A stretch of 64,000 nt of DNA from Streptomyces showdoensis (GCF_039535475.1 NZ_BAAAXG010000009.1:32119-96118), one strand, 5' to 3'; counted from the first letter of the stretch, positions 25,283-33,725 are shown. Program-made: numbers and translations. Notes: a model not told the origin generated them from the sequence alone.

Positions 25283-25344
25283 GAACACCGCAGGCCCGGC
25301 CGCACTTCGGAGGCGTTGTCAGTGGGCGCCCCTACGGTGGGGGC

Positions 25345-26001
25345 ATGATGAATACCGTCCGGCCGCGGAACCCCGATGTCCTGCTCCGCGCCGTCCGGAT
25401 GATCTTCGGCGTGTCCTGCCTGCGGTGCGGTATCAGCCGGCCAGACCCGGTGATGGCGCACATCCGGAACTGGCCCGGGACTCTCAAGGTCGTGACCACC
25501 AAGATGAAGGGTTCCGTGCCGGAGACGGAAAAGTTCACCAAGGTCATCGACGAGTACACCTACTCGCTCTTCCACAACATCGGTAACGTCCTGCCGCTCT
25601 GCCCGAATTGCCACGCTCTCTTCGACGGCGCCAAGTACACCGAGTCCGACGAGCGGGAGATACGACAGCTGCGCGACGAGGCCGTACGCCAGCCGGAGGT
25701 TCTTGAGCAGGCGATCGCCTACATCCGCGCCGAGCTCGCGGGGCGCACGAACCGCTGCTCGCACAAGGACGAGGCTGGCGATCGGCTCCACACCCGCAGG
25801 ACCGACACCTCGGCCCTCGGTGCGCCTTTGACCTGGGTGATGAACGGGTTCCGGCGCGGCCTGGACCTGGGCGATCCGAACATCGTCGTCAACACGGCCA
25901 CGCCGGGCCAGCACTACCACGTCGCCCTGGACCGGGGGTCCGTGGACCAGTGCTTCGGCACATCAGACTCGGGCTGCTCCGACTCTGAGCTGGTCGTCTA
26001 G
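25345..26001 (+). CDS. HNH endonuclease-like protein
   Basis: 218 residues. CLRCGISRP and VLPLCPNCHALFDGAKYTE, with AHIRNW between, form an HNH fold with a four-Cys zinc site (two CxxC pairs), and the first catalytic His is in MAHIRNW. The C-terminal 80 residues have no visible match. The gene stands just after murB with its own ATG (two in tandem) behind GGTGGGGG. It may be a restriction-like or homing-type nuclease. Confidence 0.7.
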   Translation: MMNTVRPRNPDVLLRAVRMIFGVSCLRCGISRPDPVMAHIRNWPGTLKVVTTKMKGSVPETEKFTKVIDEYTYSLFHNIGNVLPLCPNCHALFDGAKYTESDEREIRQLRDEAVRQPEVLEQAIAYIRAELAGRTNRCSHKDEAGDRLHTRRTDTSALGAPLTWVMNGFRRGLDLGDPNIVVNTATPGQHYHVALDRGSVDQCFGTSDSGCSDSELVV

Positions 26002-26072
26002 GCGCGATCCCGCCCGCGGTGTCGGTGGTCGCTGGGATACTCGGCGGACCGCCGTACCCCGAGAGGACCCCC

Positions 26073-26567
26073 GTGAGCGACGAGCAGCAAGAGCCGACAC
26101 CGGCCGAGCTCCGGATGTTGGCGGCCCAGACAGAAGCACTTGAGCAGCGCATCGCCGAAATCCAGGACCGGCTCCGCGCGAGCGAGGAGACCCGGGACAC
26201 CGCCTTCCGCCTGGCCGACGCCGCAGAGAACATGCGCCGTGGCCGGGATGCCCTGGAGTTGACCGTCGCCGACCTGGCTCGGATCCGTACCAGGCGGGAC
26301 CCACGGCTGTGCGGTGTGCCGTGGGGCGTGTGCCCGGAGCACGGCAACACCCTGCGGGGCAGCGGCGGCCGCGCCTGGTGCACGGACCCGGGCTGCACGA
26401 GGTCGTGGGGCTACGACAAGCTCGGCACCACGTGCGGGGAGCCGGTCACGCACACGATCACCGACGCGGCCGGCACCTCGTTCCCGGCCTGCCGGGGGCA
26501 CGCGATGGACGCGGAGCAGCGGTTGGAGGGCGGCACCGTCGTGGAGCTGCCCTCAGCGACCGCCTGA
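26073..26567 (+). CDS. Coiled-coil plus zinc-binding protein, unknown
   Basis: 164 residues. Residues 8-75 form a coiled coil (LAAQTEALEQRIAEIQDRL). The C-terminal half has CGVPWGVCPEHGN, WCTDPGCTRSWG and CGEPVTHT with CRGHAMD, several possible zinc ligands. Similar small proteins are common in Streptomyces plasmids; the function is unknown. GTG has GAGAGGACC upstream. Confidence 0.5.
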   Translation: MSDEQQEPTPAELRMLAAQTEALEQRIAEIQDRLRASEETRDTAFRLADAAENMRRGRDALELTVADLARIRTRRDPRLCGVPWGVCPEHGNTLRGSGGRAWCTDPGCTRSWGYDKLGTTCGEPVTHTITDAAGTSFPACRGHAMDAEQRLEGGTVVELPSATA

Positions 26568-26688
26568 CCCGGCATGCGGGACCGCGCGACCGAAGACCGC
26601 GGGCAGGGCGTGACCTGACCGGACCGGCCGCCCGGGGCGACGCTGCTGCGCTAGCCTCAGCGGTGTACCCGACCGGCGGAGGCCTCTG

Positions 26689-26895
26689 ATGGCGCACCTC
26701 ATCTTCAGCGAGGACGAACAGCGTGAGCTGCGGGAGGCCGCGCGCGCGGAGTTCCCCGGGAATCCGGCGCTCGCGTACGTCCTGGAGAACCTGGCGGCGG
26801 AGGGTATCGACCTGGACCGGGGCAGGGACTGGGAGGACCTCCGTGTGGAGGCTGGCCTGCCCGAGCGGAACGCCGAGGCCCCCGAAGTTGCCTAG
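26689..26895 (+). CDS. Antitoxin-like small protein (pair with 26888)
   Basis: 68 residues, acidic and helical (SEDEQRELREAARAEFPGN, AYVLENLAAEGIDLDR). It overlaps the next gene by 8 bp, and the pair is about the size of a type II toxin-antitoxin module. No DNA-binding domain is evident, so the pairing rests on arrangement and on the partner. Confidence 0.5.
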   Translation: MAHLIFSEDEQRELREAARAEFPGNPALAYVLENLAAEGIDLDRGRDWEDLRVEAGLPERNAEAPEVA

Positions 26896-27145
26896 GCACA
26901 CTCGCGGGCGGCGGCCCCGGATCGTGTTCATCGAGCCGGCCGAGACCCAGGTCCGTCTCCTCACCCCCGCGCAGGCCGCCATCCTGGACGGAACCCTCAA
27001 CGCCATCGCGGCGGACCCGGACGCGGTGAAGCCGCACGCCACCGCGTCCGCACTGCGCGACTACCAGCACGACGGGGTTCGGGTCGTGTTCTACGCGACC
27101 GCGCTCGGCAGCATCCTCATCGTCACCTACGTCGAGGTCGACTGA
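26888..27145 (+). CDS. RelE/ParE-like toxin candidate
   Basis: 85 residues from a TTG start (a GTG at 26924 is the alternative). After a basic N-terminus it has the RelE/ParE-like run of helices and strands: LLTPAQAAILDGTLNAIA, ALRDYQHDGVRVVFYAT and a final strand SILIVTYVEVD. The family acts as mRNA interferases or gyrase poisons; which applies cannot be read here. Overlap with the upstream small gene supports a toxin-antitoxin pair that would stabilise the plasmid. Confidence 0.5.
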   Translation: MPRHTRGRRPRIVFIEPAETQVRLLTPAQAAILDGTLNAIAADPDAVKPHATASALRDYQHDGVRVVFYATALGSILIVTYVEVD

Positions 27146-27182
27146 CCGCGCAGCCTGGCCTTTCCCGCCCCTGGAGACCCTG

Positions 27183-27479
27183 TTGACCGACCGCCAGCCG
27201 CTCACCGTCACCCGGAACGCTGACGGCAGCTACAGCCCCGCCTACGACGAGACCTGGCCCCCGCTGACCGAGGTGGAGTGGAGTGCTGGCGTCGCCTCGA
27301 TCGAGAGCGGTCTCACCATCCGCGTCATCGAGTCCGGCCAGGGCTACCACTTCGACATCAGCGGCGGTCGCGGCTCGTCCGGGCTGGGCCCCATGTCGCT
27401 GAGCGACGCCTACGCCTTCCTCGAAGGCGTCCGCATCGGGGCGCAGGAGACCGCCCGGCGGCTCGGCGAGAACCGCTGA
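27183..27479 (+). CDS. Small unknown protein
   Basis: 98 residues: a beta-rich start (LTVTRNADGSYSPAYDE), SGLTIRVIESGQGYHFDISG and a C-terminal helix (DAYAFLEGVRIGAQETARRL). No family recognised. TTG start with CTGGAGACC upstream. It is read in the same direction as the toxin-like gene 38 bp upstream. Confidence 0.5.
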   Translation: MTDRQPLTVTRNADGSYSPAYDETWPPLTEVEWSAGVASIESGLTIRVIESGQGYHFDISGGRGSSGLGPMSLSDAYAFLEGVRIGAQETARRLGENR

Positions 27480-27506
27480 CGGCCGAAGCCAATCCCAGGA
27501 GGCCTT

Positions 27507-28748
27507 GTGACCGACCGGCGTCCTCAGCCCGCTGACCTGTGGGCCGGGCTGAACCCCCGCCAGCAGACTTACCTCACGGTGATCTACAGCGCTGACCAGA
27601 ACGCCGAGGCGAGCCACAAGGGCGACGCGTTCACCTGGAGCCGGACGCCGGCCAGCGAGTGGCGCTGGCTGCCCTTCTCCATCAAGGCCCCGGCCGCGCT
27701 GGTGGGCCGGACGCCGATCCAGTCCGCGCTGGCCGCGAAGGACGAGCACGACCAGGGCGCCGGCTCCTCGCTGGCCGCGCTGCGGCGCCGGGCCCTGATC
27801 GAGGTCCAGGACGACATCGTCCAGACCGTGCTGGGCCCGGTGCCGCGGGTACGGGTGAAGATGACGACGCTCGGCCGGGCGACCGCCCGCGCCGGCCTTG
27901 GGCACACCGCGCCGAAGTCCCCTCCGCGCGGCCTGCTCTCCGAGTGGCTGTGGGAGAACCTGGTGCGCCTGTTCCGCGCAGGCCCGGACGGGATGCCCGA
28001 GTACTCGCCCCGCGGCACCCCGCCCGAGGAGCGCACGCCCTCCCACAAGGCGCTGTTCTTCCTGCAGCAGATGGATCGCCAGGGCGGCCGCCTCGTCGAG
28101 ACCAAGCAGATGACGACCGGCGCGGAGCCGTTCAAGAGCTACATGGGGCACATGGTCACCCCGACCGAGAGGCGGGTGCTCCTGACGGCCGCCGGGCGGG
28201 CGCACTACGAGCAGCACGTTCGCTGCTATGCCGAGCTGTGGCCGGGCGTCGACGCACCCGTCCCCGACGAGCTGCCCGAAGGCGCACACCGCAGCCTCGA
28301 CGACCACAAGATCAGCAAGCCGCGCGGTCTCCTCGCCCGGCCGCCGTTCCTGCTCCTGGCCGCCCTCGCCGAGGCCGACATCGCCAACGAGCTGTACATC
28401 CGCCAGGAGTGGTCCAGGCGGTGGACAGACTACGGGCGCACGCCGCCGGCCGAGCTGACAGCGCTCCCCTCCGGGCTGACCAACACCGCGGTGCGCCACA
28501 TCACCCGCAGCGCCGCAGCACCCGCCAAGCTCCTGGAGTTCCGCGACGGGCCCCTCGCCGCGCAGAAGGACGTTCCGCCGCACCTCTTCCCCCGCCACTC
28601 CTCCCCCGACCTGCAGCTGACGGTCCTGCACCTGACCGACGCTGGCCGCACCCACTACGCGACGCACCTCGACACCTACCGAGGCCTGTACGACGACGTG
28701 GAGACCCCGGACGCCCCGGCGGAATGGAAGGCGGGGGCAGTCTCCTAG
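27507..28748 (+). CDS. Unknown protein with duplicated domain
   Basis: 413 residues. Two related halves are suggested: RQQTYLTVIYSADQNAEAS ... RRALIEVQDD ... TTLGRATAR near the start and LLLAALAEADIANEL ... LLEFRDGPLA ... LHLTDAGRTHYA near the end, each like a winged helix ending in an LT.AGR(A/T)HY turn, with a third similar turn at LLTAAGRAHYEQH. It may be a multi-domain DNA-binding protein. Its TAG stop overlaps the opposite-strand stop of the next gene (CTAG). Confidence 0.5.
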   Translation: MTDRRPQPADLWAGLNPRQQTYLTVIYSADQNAEASHKGDAFTWSRTPASEWRWLPFSIKAPAALVGRTPIQSALAAKDEHDQGAGSSLAALRRRALIEVQDDIVQTVLGPVPRVRVKMTTLGRATARAGLGHTAPKSPPRGLLSEWLWENLVRLFRAGPDGMPEYSPRGTPPEERTPSHKALFFLQQMDRQGGRLVETKQMTTGAEPFKSYMGHMVTPTERRVLLTAAGRAHYEQHVRCYAELWPGVDAPVPDELPEGAHRSLDDHKISKPRGLLARPPFLLLAALAEADIANELYIRQEWSRRWTDYGRTPPAELTALPSGLTNTAVRHITRSAAAPAKLLEFRDGPLAAQKDVPPHLFPRHSSPDLQLTVLHLTDAGRTHYATHLDTYRGLYDDVETPDAPAEWKAGAVS

Positions 28749-29236
28749 GGCGCGGCCGTGGTGTCGTTGCACGGCGGCTCGACGAAGCGCTTGTCGAGCT
28801 CGGTCTTCCAGTGCGCGGCGACGTCCGCGGAGGTCTGGCCCGTCGGAACCGCGCGGGTGAAGCGGGCCAGCCAGGTGCCGCCTTCGGGGCCGAGGACTGA
28901 CACCTCGTAGCGGCCGCCGGTCTGCATCTGGGTCTCCGCGCCCTGTGGCAGGCCGATCTCCGCCTCGGCCGGCAGCGCCCCCTTGAACACGGACAGGGTG
29001 CGGACCTTGAACGTCTGCAGACCGGCGCCGTCGCCCTTGGCCACGAACGGGCCGCGCTCGACGACGTCGACCAGGGCGAGGTTCTGCGCGCGGGCCGCCT
29101 CGGCCGCGTCGGAGGCGGTCGCCGCGCACAGCGACTCCACCTGGACCGTGTCGTCCTGCTGGTAGTAGGCGAGGCCGCCGGCGCCGGCCGCGGCGAGCGT
29201 CACGGCGAGGGCGGTCCCGAGCACGAGCTTGTTCAT
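28745..29236 (-). CDS. Exported or membrane-anchored protein, unknown
   Basis: 163 residues with an N-terminal hydrophobic signal/anchor (LVLGTALAVTLAAAGAGGLAYY). The outside part has two Cys (ESLCAAT and EPPCNDT) that could bond, and strand-rich sequence (FKVRTLSVFKG, GGRYEVSVLG). It lies just after the secreted protease on the same strand, only 1 bp away, so they share a transcript. Confidence 0.6.
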   Translation of the reverse strand: MNKLVLGTALAVTLAAAGAGGLAYYQQDDTVQVESLCAATASDAAEAARAQNLALVDVVERGPFVAKGDGAGLQTFKVRTLSVFKGALPAEAEIGLPQGAETQMQTGGRYEVSVLGPEGGTWLARFTRAVPTGQTSADVAAHWKTELDKRFVEPPCNDTTAAP

Positions 29237-29237
29237 C

Positions 29238-29804
29238 TCAGCCCCAGAGCTTCTTGTAGCTGGTCTTGTCGACGTCGGGGATCCACGTGATCTCGTAGCC
29301 GGGCGACGGCGCTGTCTTCCACATCAGGGAGACGACGGTGTCGCTCTTGTGGCACAGGCCCAGGGCGTGGCCGAGTTCGTGGAGCGCGACGTAGCGCAGC
29401 CGGTCCTTCGAGGCGCCGGCGAGCTTCTGCTTGTTGAAGATGATGTAGTCGGTCGCCCCGAAGGATCCGTGCCGCTCGTACCGGCCGAGGGGGTCGGTGG
29501 CCCGGGTGCCGAGGTTGGCGTCCTTGAACTCGACGTCGTTGGAGGTGAGCGCGGAGTCGGCGACGATTTTGATCTTCGATCCGGAGTACTGCCACGTCGA
29601 GATCGCGTACTTGCGGGCGTCGTCGTAGGCGGTGTTGTCCGTCCAGCGGATCTCCCCGTCGTCGACGGCGGAGTTGCCCTTGGACTCGGTCTCGCCGCCC
29701 ACGCACGCGGCCGCCGCGGCGGTGCGAGCTGCCGGGGCCGGAACAGCGCCGACGAGGGCTGTGCAGGCTGCCGCGGCAAGCAGCAGACGTAACCGTCTCC
29801 TCAT
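29238..29804 (-). CDS. Secreted metzincin-type zinc protease
   Basis: 188 residues with a signal peptide (RRRLRLLLAAAACTALVGAVPAP). The active-site motif HELGHALGLCH gives the three zinc His and the catalytic Glu, and a downstream Met turn (SLMWKTAPS) is present, as in matrixin/snapalysin-like enzymes. It should digest proteins outside the cell. Possible uses are lysis of neighbours, nutrient release or cell-wall remodelling. The start is the ATG after the basic residues; the longer reading is not signal-like. Confidence 0.82.
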   Translation of the reverse strand: MRRRLRLLLAAAACTALVGAVPAPAARTAAAAACVGGETESKGNSAVDDGEIRWTDNTAYDDARKYAISTWQYSGSKIKIVADSALTSNDVEFKDANLGTRATDPLGRYERHGSFGATDYIIFNKQKLAGASKDRLRYVALHELGHALGLCHKSDTVVSLMWKTAPSPGYEITWIPDVDKTSYKKLWG

Positions 29805-29938
29805 CACGGCGCGCAGCCTAGCGAGCGGCGTGAAGCGCGACGCGGTGTTCCGTCGAGCTGTACCCGACTGGGCGAATGCGCTGGCCAGGCCGTGACAGGC
29901 ACCCCTGTCACGGCCCGGGGCGGTCTGCTCCGCTGCCA

Positions 29939-30628
29939 CTACGGCGCCGGGGTGTAGTGGACGACCGAGTCGTCACACGGGCCGTCGGCGTACACGCTGA
30001 GGGCGTCGATCTCGCTCTGGTCCGCGGACAGGCCCCAGCGGCTCTTGCCCGCGGTCCACTCCTCGATGTACCGGCAGATCGCCTCCGGGGCCGGCGGCAT
30101 CCACTGCGCCGGGTCCTGGTCTGCCTTCGACCGGTTCGACCGGGCGGTCACCGCCACCAGCGAGCTGGCCGCGCCCTGGTCGTTGGCGTAGGCCTCGCGC
30201 CGCGCGGCGGTCCAGGCGCTCGCACCGGAGTCCCAGGCCTCGGCGAGCGGGATCACGTGGTCGATGTCGAGCTTGGCCGGGTCGGTGACCTCCTGGCCGT
30301 CGTAGTAGCTCAACCAGCGGCCGCCGGTCAGCTTGCAGCCGGCCCCGACCGTCGGCGACTCGATCGCCTCCGCGAGGAGGACCTCGTTGCGGGTGTTGCA
30401 GCCGTCGGCCGGATCCAGGCCGGCGTTCCAGTGCTTGAACTTGGTCCGCTCGTAGCCGTCTCGGGACTCGGCGGCGACGGGGATCTGCTTGATCGCTTCG
30501 GCAAGTGGCAGCACCACGGCGGCCCCGGGCGCCTGGGGCGCGGCGAGCGCGGTGTGCGGGACGGCGAGCGGGGCGAGGGCGAGGGAGAGCGCGGCGAGGC
30601 CGCGGGCCATGTTCTTGATCACGAACAC
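29939..30628 (-). CDS. Secreted HNH nuclease (DUF1524/GmrSD C-terminal-like)
   Basis: 229 residues with a signal peptide ending near ALAAPQ. The catalytic region LDIDHVIPLAEAWDSGASAW, with later SNRSKADQDPAQW and a CRYIEEW segment, is the HNH form of secreted DUF1524 proteins in Streptomyces. Cys residues can pair outside the cell. It would cut extracellular DNA. The start could be GTG at 30628 or ATG at 30610. It lies 135 bp upstream of the protease gene on the same strand. Confidence 0.75.
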   Translation of the reverse strand: MFVIKNMARGLAALSLALAPLAVPHTALAAPQAPGAAVVLPLAEAIKQIPVAAESRDGYERTKFKHWNAGLDPADGCNTRNEVLLAEAIESPTVGAGCKLTGGRWLSYYDGQEVTDPAKLDIDHVIPLAEAWDSGASAWTAARREAYANDQGAASSLVAVTARSNRSKADQDPAQWMPPAPEAICRYIEEWTAGKSRWGLSADQSEIDALSVYADGPCDDSVVHYTPAP

Positions 30629-30734
30629 GTGGATAGCGCCCTGGCCTGCCGTTTGTCCGCCGATCAGCCGAAGTCTGGTCCAGGCGGGCGAAGTGGTTCA
30701 CCGGAGAAACGTCCCGCTGGCTCCCCCGCAGCGC

Positions 30735-31409
30735 CTAGGACGCCAGCACCCCGGCAGGGTCCCGCGAGACCCCGTCCTCGTGCGGCACATCCGCCATCAG
30801 CTTCCAGGGCTTGTGCCCCTCTGCCTCGCATCCGACCCACAGTCGGAAGTCCTTCGGCAGGAACTCCGCCCTCCACTGAGCGGTGTTCCCGTCGCCCCCG
30901 TAGAGCCGGTGCGGGAAGGTGGGGGTGACCGAGAACCGCATCTCATCGCCCGGTTCCACGGAGAACGGCGTGGCCGTCCGCCCAGTGTTGTCCTCCGGCG
31001 TGCGGCTGGTGAAGCGGTAGGGCCCCCAGATCGTCGCCTTGACCTCCTCGAGGGGCAGCCCACCACCGAGGGCCGGCGCGGTGCTGCGGTCCCTGTCGTC
31101 GCGGATGGTCAACGACACGACGCTCAGCTTCCCGAGGGTGGTCGGCCCCTCGTACGCCACCACCAGCTCCAGCATGCCGCGCTCCTGCGTCAGCCTGCAG
31201 ACGATGCGCGGCGTCAGTTCCTTGTGCCAGCGGTCCCGTTCGATCTGGGCCACGGCCTCTGCGGTCTGCCGCGCCAGCTCCGCAGTCTGGTTCGCCACCT
31301 TGGAGTTGTCGTCGGCGGCATCGGCGGCCTTCATGGCGCTGTACGCGGCCCAGCCGCTGAACGCGGCGGCGACGGCGGCGATTCCGCCCTCAACTATGTC
31401 CATAGGCAT
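30735..31409 (-). CDS. Membrane-anchored protein with coiled stalk, unknown
   Basis: 224 residues. One N-terminal membrane helix (IAAVAAAFSGWAAYSAM), a charged coiled coil (DDNSKVANQTAELARQTAEA), then a beta-sandwich-like domain (RIVCRLTQERGMLELVVAYEG, SVVSLTIRDDRD). This is the shape of an inner-membrane sensor or anchored cytosolic domain found widely in actinomycetes. ATG at 31409 is preferred, but ATG at 31469 is possible. A strong hairpin separates it from the small upstream gene. Confidence 0.5.
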   Translation of the reverse strand: MPMDIVEGGIAAVAAAFSGWAAYSAMKAADAADDNSKVANQTAELARQTAEAVAQIERDRWHKELTPRIVCRLTQERGMLELVVAYEGPTTLGKLSVVSLTIRDDRDRSTAPALGGGLPLEEVKATIWGPYRFTSRTPEDNTGRTATPFSVEPGDEMRFSVTPTFPHRLYGGDGNTAQWRAEFLPKDFRLWVGCEAEGHKPWKLMADVPHEDGVSRDPAGVLAS

Positions 31410-31478
31410 ATTCAACGCCGCCGGACCCTCGCGCGGGGCCGGTACGCCCCAGTAGATCGTGGCCTCCATATGCTGCGC

Positions 31479-31511
31479 GTGGGCCCTCCCGCTTACCCCG
31501 GGAGGGCCCAC
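31479..31511 (-). terminator. Strong hairpin between 31531 gene and 30735 gene
   Basis: A perfect 12-bp stem (GTGGGCCCTCCC and complement) with a 9-base loop, 19 bp past the stop of the small cysteine-rich gene. It probably terminates or attenuates transcripts from dyad B. Confidence 0.7.
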
Positions 31512-31530
31512 TCATTTGCTTCGTCCCTTC

Positions 31531-31692
31531 CTACGCGCAGCCATCTCCGTAGGCGCAGTCGATGCACTGGGTTCCGTCGCACTTCCGGCAGAGGTAGTCG
31601 ATCGGGATCGACTTGCCGGTGTCCTCATCGAGGACGGCGTCACGGATGTATCCGCGGTCGCACGAGCACATCTCCACACAGACCTTGGCCAT
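31531..31692 (-). CDS. 53-residue cysteine-rich (zinc-ribbon-like) protein
   Basis: 53 residues with eight Cys: VCVEMCSC near the start, then LCRKCDG, QCIDCAYG and a last GDGCA. The CxxC pairs suggest one or two zinc sites. It is too short for routine gene calling but has a ribosome site (GGGGAGCCCC) and is the first gene under dyad B, 74 bp from it. Small zinc proteins are frequent first genes of actinophage early operons. Function unknown. Confidence 0.65.
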   Translation of the reverse strand: MAKVCVEMCSCDRGYIRDAVLDEDTGKSIPIDYLCRKCDGTQCIDCAYGDGCA

Positions 31693-31765
31693 CTGGGGCT
31701 CCCCTGTTCTCTTTTCTGTCGCCGTTCTGAGGCGCTTTGCCCCGTTCCGACACCCAGAGACTAAC

Positions 31766-31797
31766 CCATAACCTATGGCCTACACAATAGATTATGG
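31766..31797 (-). promoter_or_regulatory. Dyad B: operator/promoter before the cysteine-rich gene
   Basis: CCATAACCTATGG, six bases (CCTACA) and CAATAGATTATGG. On the minus strand TTGTGT, 17 bases and TTAGTC form the promoter. On the plus strand an extended -10-like TGGATATGAT follows the right arm (31795-31804), so the site could also influence the operon starting at 31890. Confidence 0.7.
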
Positions 31798-31889
31798 ATA
31801 TGATGGGGGCACCCCGGCCGCACCCGAGCAGGGGGAACAACCGCGCCCAGACGCGGCAGGCTTGACCCACCCCTTCCCGAGGAGTCGCC

Positions 31890-32003
31890 TTGACCACTCC
31901 CACCCCGCTCCACACCTTCACCATCACCAACGCCACCCACGGCGACTTGGCCGCCGTCATCGTCGCCCGCGCGCTCCTGCACGGAACCGGGGAGGCACGT
32001 TGA
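31890..32003 (+). CDS. 37-residue leader-like protein
   Basis: A short frame from TTG with GAGGAGTCGCC upstream, coding TTPTPLHTFTITNATHGDL and a short helix (AAVIVARALLHG). Its TGA overlaps the next start (TTGA), so it may couple translation of the long operon. No function known. Confidence 0.45.
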   Translation: MTTPTPLHTFTITNATHGDLAAVIVARALLHGTGEAR

Positions 32004-32257
32004 CACCCCAGGGCTGGGACCAGGCCACCTACCGCTGCGGCCAGTGCGGCGCCGAACGCACCGCCGCCACCGAGGCCGAACACATCAAGGCCATCGCCGC
32101 GCACCGCGACGCGCACACGGTGTGGGAGCGCCTCGCGCCGGTGGAACGCGACGGGTTCGTCGCCGTCCTCCGCGAGATCTTCTCCATGCCCGAGCTGTGC
32201 CAGGAGCTCATCGCCCTCGCGGCCGCCGAGAGCCAGAGCGAGACCCGCCGTGGCTGA
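32000..32257 (+). CDS. Small zinc-ribbon protein
   Basis: 85 residues. YRCGQCGAERTAATEAEHIKAIAAH is a single CxxC ... H zinc-finger-like start, followed by a helical C-terminus. TTG start behind GGGGAGG. Overlaps the next gene by 8 bp. Unknown function. Confidence 0.5.
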   Translation: MTPQGWDQATYRCGQCGAERTAATEAEHIKAIAAHRDAHTVWERLAPVERDGFVAVLREIFSMPELCQELIALAAAESQSETRRG

Positions 32258-32390
32258 CGTCTGCTTCTACGGCGATTTCCACTGCGGCGACTGCGACGTG
32301 ACGTGGGCGTTCGAGCCGGTCGAGGACGGCACGCTGCTCTGGTCTCACCACGAGTGCACACCCGACAACCAGGAAGGCCAGGCCGAGTGA
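32250..32390 (+). CDS. 46-residue zinc-binding-like protein
   Basis: 46 residues with CFYGDFHCGDCDVTW and SHHECTPDN: Cys/His ligands in a compact fold. GTG start; its TGA overlaps the next GTG (GTGA). Below usual length limits but fits the coupled operon pattern. Confidence 0.5.
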   Translation: MADVCFYGDFHCGDCDVTWAFEPVEDGTLLWSHHECTPDNQEGQAE

Positions 32391-33001
32391 GCACCGAGAC
32401 CCTCACCCGATTCCGCTGCGACGCCCCGCACTGCGAGGCCAACGGCATCGGCCACGACAACATCACCCCGCCCGACGGCTGGACCAAGCTCAAGTCCACC
32501 GCGCACATCCCCGCCACCACGGACGACCCGTTCCCGGGCCGCCGCCGGACGCGCACCCTGTCGTACCGCGAGCGCTGCTACGGCAGCTTCTCTCTCCACC
32601 TCTGCCCCGACCACCCCAACGCCTTCACCGCCCACCAGCCCATCACCGACGGCCGGGGCTACAAGAACGACGTCGGTGTCAGCTGTTCCTGCGGCACCCG
32701 CGTTCGCCTGGCCCCGGCCGCCCACGTCGTCGGCCGCTACCCCAGCCACGCCACCGAAGCCGCCTGGTTCCACCACCTCCCGGCCGAGCTCCGCTGGTAC
32801 CTGTGGCGCGGCCAGCGACAGTGGGCCACACGGAAGCGCGGCAACGGCTTCGACCACATCGACCAGTACCCGAGCGAGGAACGGGCGCGCGACGCCGTCG
32901 CTTCGTCGTCCTCGCTGTACTACCTGCCGGAGGTGGTCTACCGCGACGCCGAGGGCGACGAGTGGACCGTCGCCCCGGCCGAGGCGGAGGTCGCTTCGTG
33001 A
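32387..33001 (+). CDS. Cys/His-rich protein, unknown
   Basis: 204 residues. FRCDAPHCEANG, SLHLCPDHPNAF, VSCSCGTRV form one or more zinc sites in the N-terminal 130 residues; the C-terminal part (WRGQRQWATRKRGNGFDHI) is basic. No family recognised. GTGA overlaps join it to both neighbours. Confidence 0.5.
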   Translation: MSTETLTRFRCDAPHCEANGIGHDNITPPDGWTKLKSTAHIPATTDDPFPGRRRTRTLSYRERCYGSFSLHLCPDHPNAFTAHQPITDGRGYKNDVGVSCSCGTRVRLAPAAHVVGRYPSHATEAAWFHHLPAELRWYLWRGQRQWATRKRGNGFDHIDQYPSEERARDAVASSSSLYYLPEVVYRDAEGDEWTVAPAEAEVAS

Positions 33002-33300
33002 CCACCGCCGTTCTCGCCCTCGCCGCCCTGACGGTCGGCTACGTCTTCGGCCGCACCCAGCCAGCGCCCCGGCTGCTGTCCTGGGCCGAGGACCACGCCC
33101 ACGGCGGATGGCGGAACCCCGGGAACTGGGCCGCCCAGGTCATCTTCGCCATCGGCCTCGCCTACATGTGGACCTTCCGACCGCGCCGGACGCTCGCCAA
33201 CGTCCGCTCCTGGCGCGAGGCCCAGCGCCTCGCCGCCATCCCGTCCCCGCCCGTCCGCGTCCACCGCATCACCCCCACCCCTGAGGAGCCGACCCCGTGA
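32998..33300 (+). CDS. Small membrane protein
   Basis: 100 residues with a membrane segment at the start (AVLALAALTVGYVFG) and a second at about 48-63 (WAAQVIFAIGLAYMW), then a basic tail (RPRRTLANVRSWREAQRL). Both ends cytoplasmic. GTGA overlaps on both sides. Confidence 0.55.
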   Translation: MTTAVLALAALTVGYVFGRTQPAPRLLSWAEDHAHGGWRNPGNWAAQVIFAIGLAYMWTFRPRRTLANVRSWREAQRLAAIPSPPVRVHRITPTPEEPTP

Positions 33301-33725
33301 CCTCCAGCGCCACCAAGATCCGCAACGCCGCCGAAAGGCTGCGCTCCCTGGCGACTGCCGCCGCGCACGAGGACCGCACCCGATGGATGGTCGGCCACAC
33401 CCTCGGTAGCAAGTCTCCCGTCGTCGTCGACAACCACGAGAAGCCCACCGTCCTCATCGAGAGCTGGGCCCAACACCGCGAGCAGGTCAACGACTACCTT
33501 GCCGCCTTCGGCTCCCCCATGGTCGGCCTCGCCGTCGCCGCGCTGCTGGAGCAGCAGGCCGACCTCCTCGAGGACGAGCCGTTCCACGACCAGGTCGCCT
33601 ACCCCGGCGAGCCCCGCGAGTGCTCCGAGGACTGCCACGCCTGCGCTTCCGAAGAGCACGCTCTGGGCGTCGCCCGCGCGTTCAGCGCCGCCTTCGAGAA
33701 CACCAACGCCGAAGGAGACGCATGA
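33297..33725 (+). CDS. Unknown helical protein of the operon
   Basis: 142 residues: two helical parts (KIRNAAERLRSLATAAAHED; LAVAALLEQQADLLEDE) and a Cys pair (ECSEDCHAC). Such proteins are common in actinomycete plasmids and phages; no function known. GTG overlaps the previous TGA and its TGA overlaps the next ATG. Confidence 0.5.
   Translation: MTSSATKIRNAAERLRSLATAAAHEDRTRWMVGHTLGSKSPVVVDNHEKPTVLIESWAQHREQVNDYLAAFGSPMVGLAVAALLEQQADLLEDEPFHDQVAYPGEPRECSEDCHACASEEHALGVARAFSAAFENTNAEGDA

Noticed and set aside
24082..25344. Chromosomal insertion junction at murB
   Set aside because: No direct repeat or tRNA end was found on either side, and genes on both flanks are plasmid/phage-like, so I treat murB as cargo.
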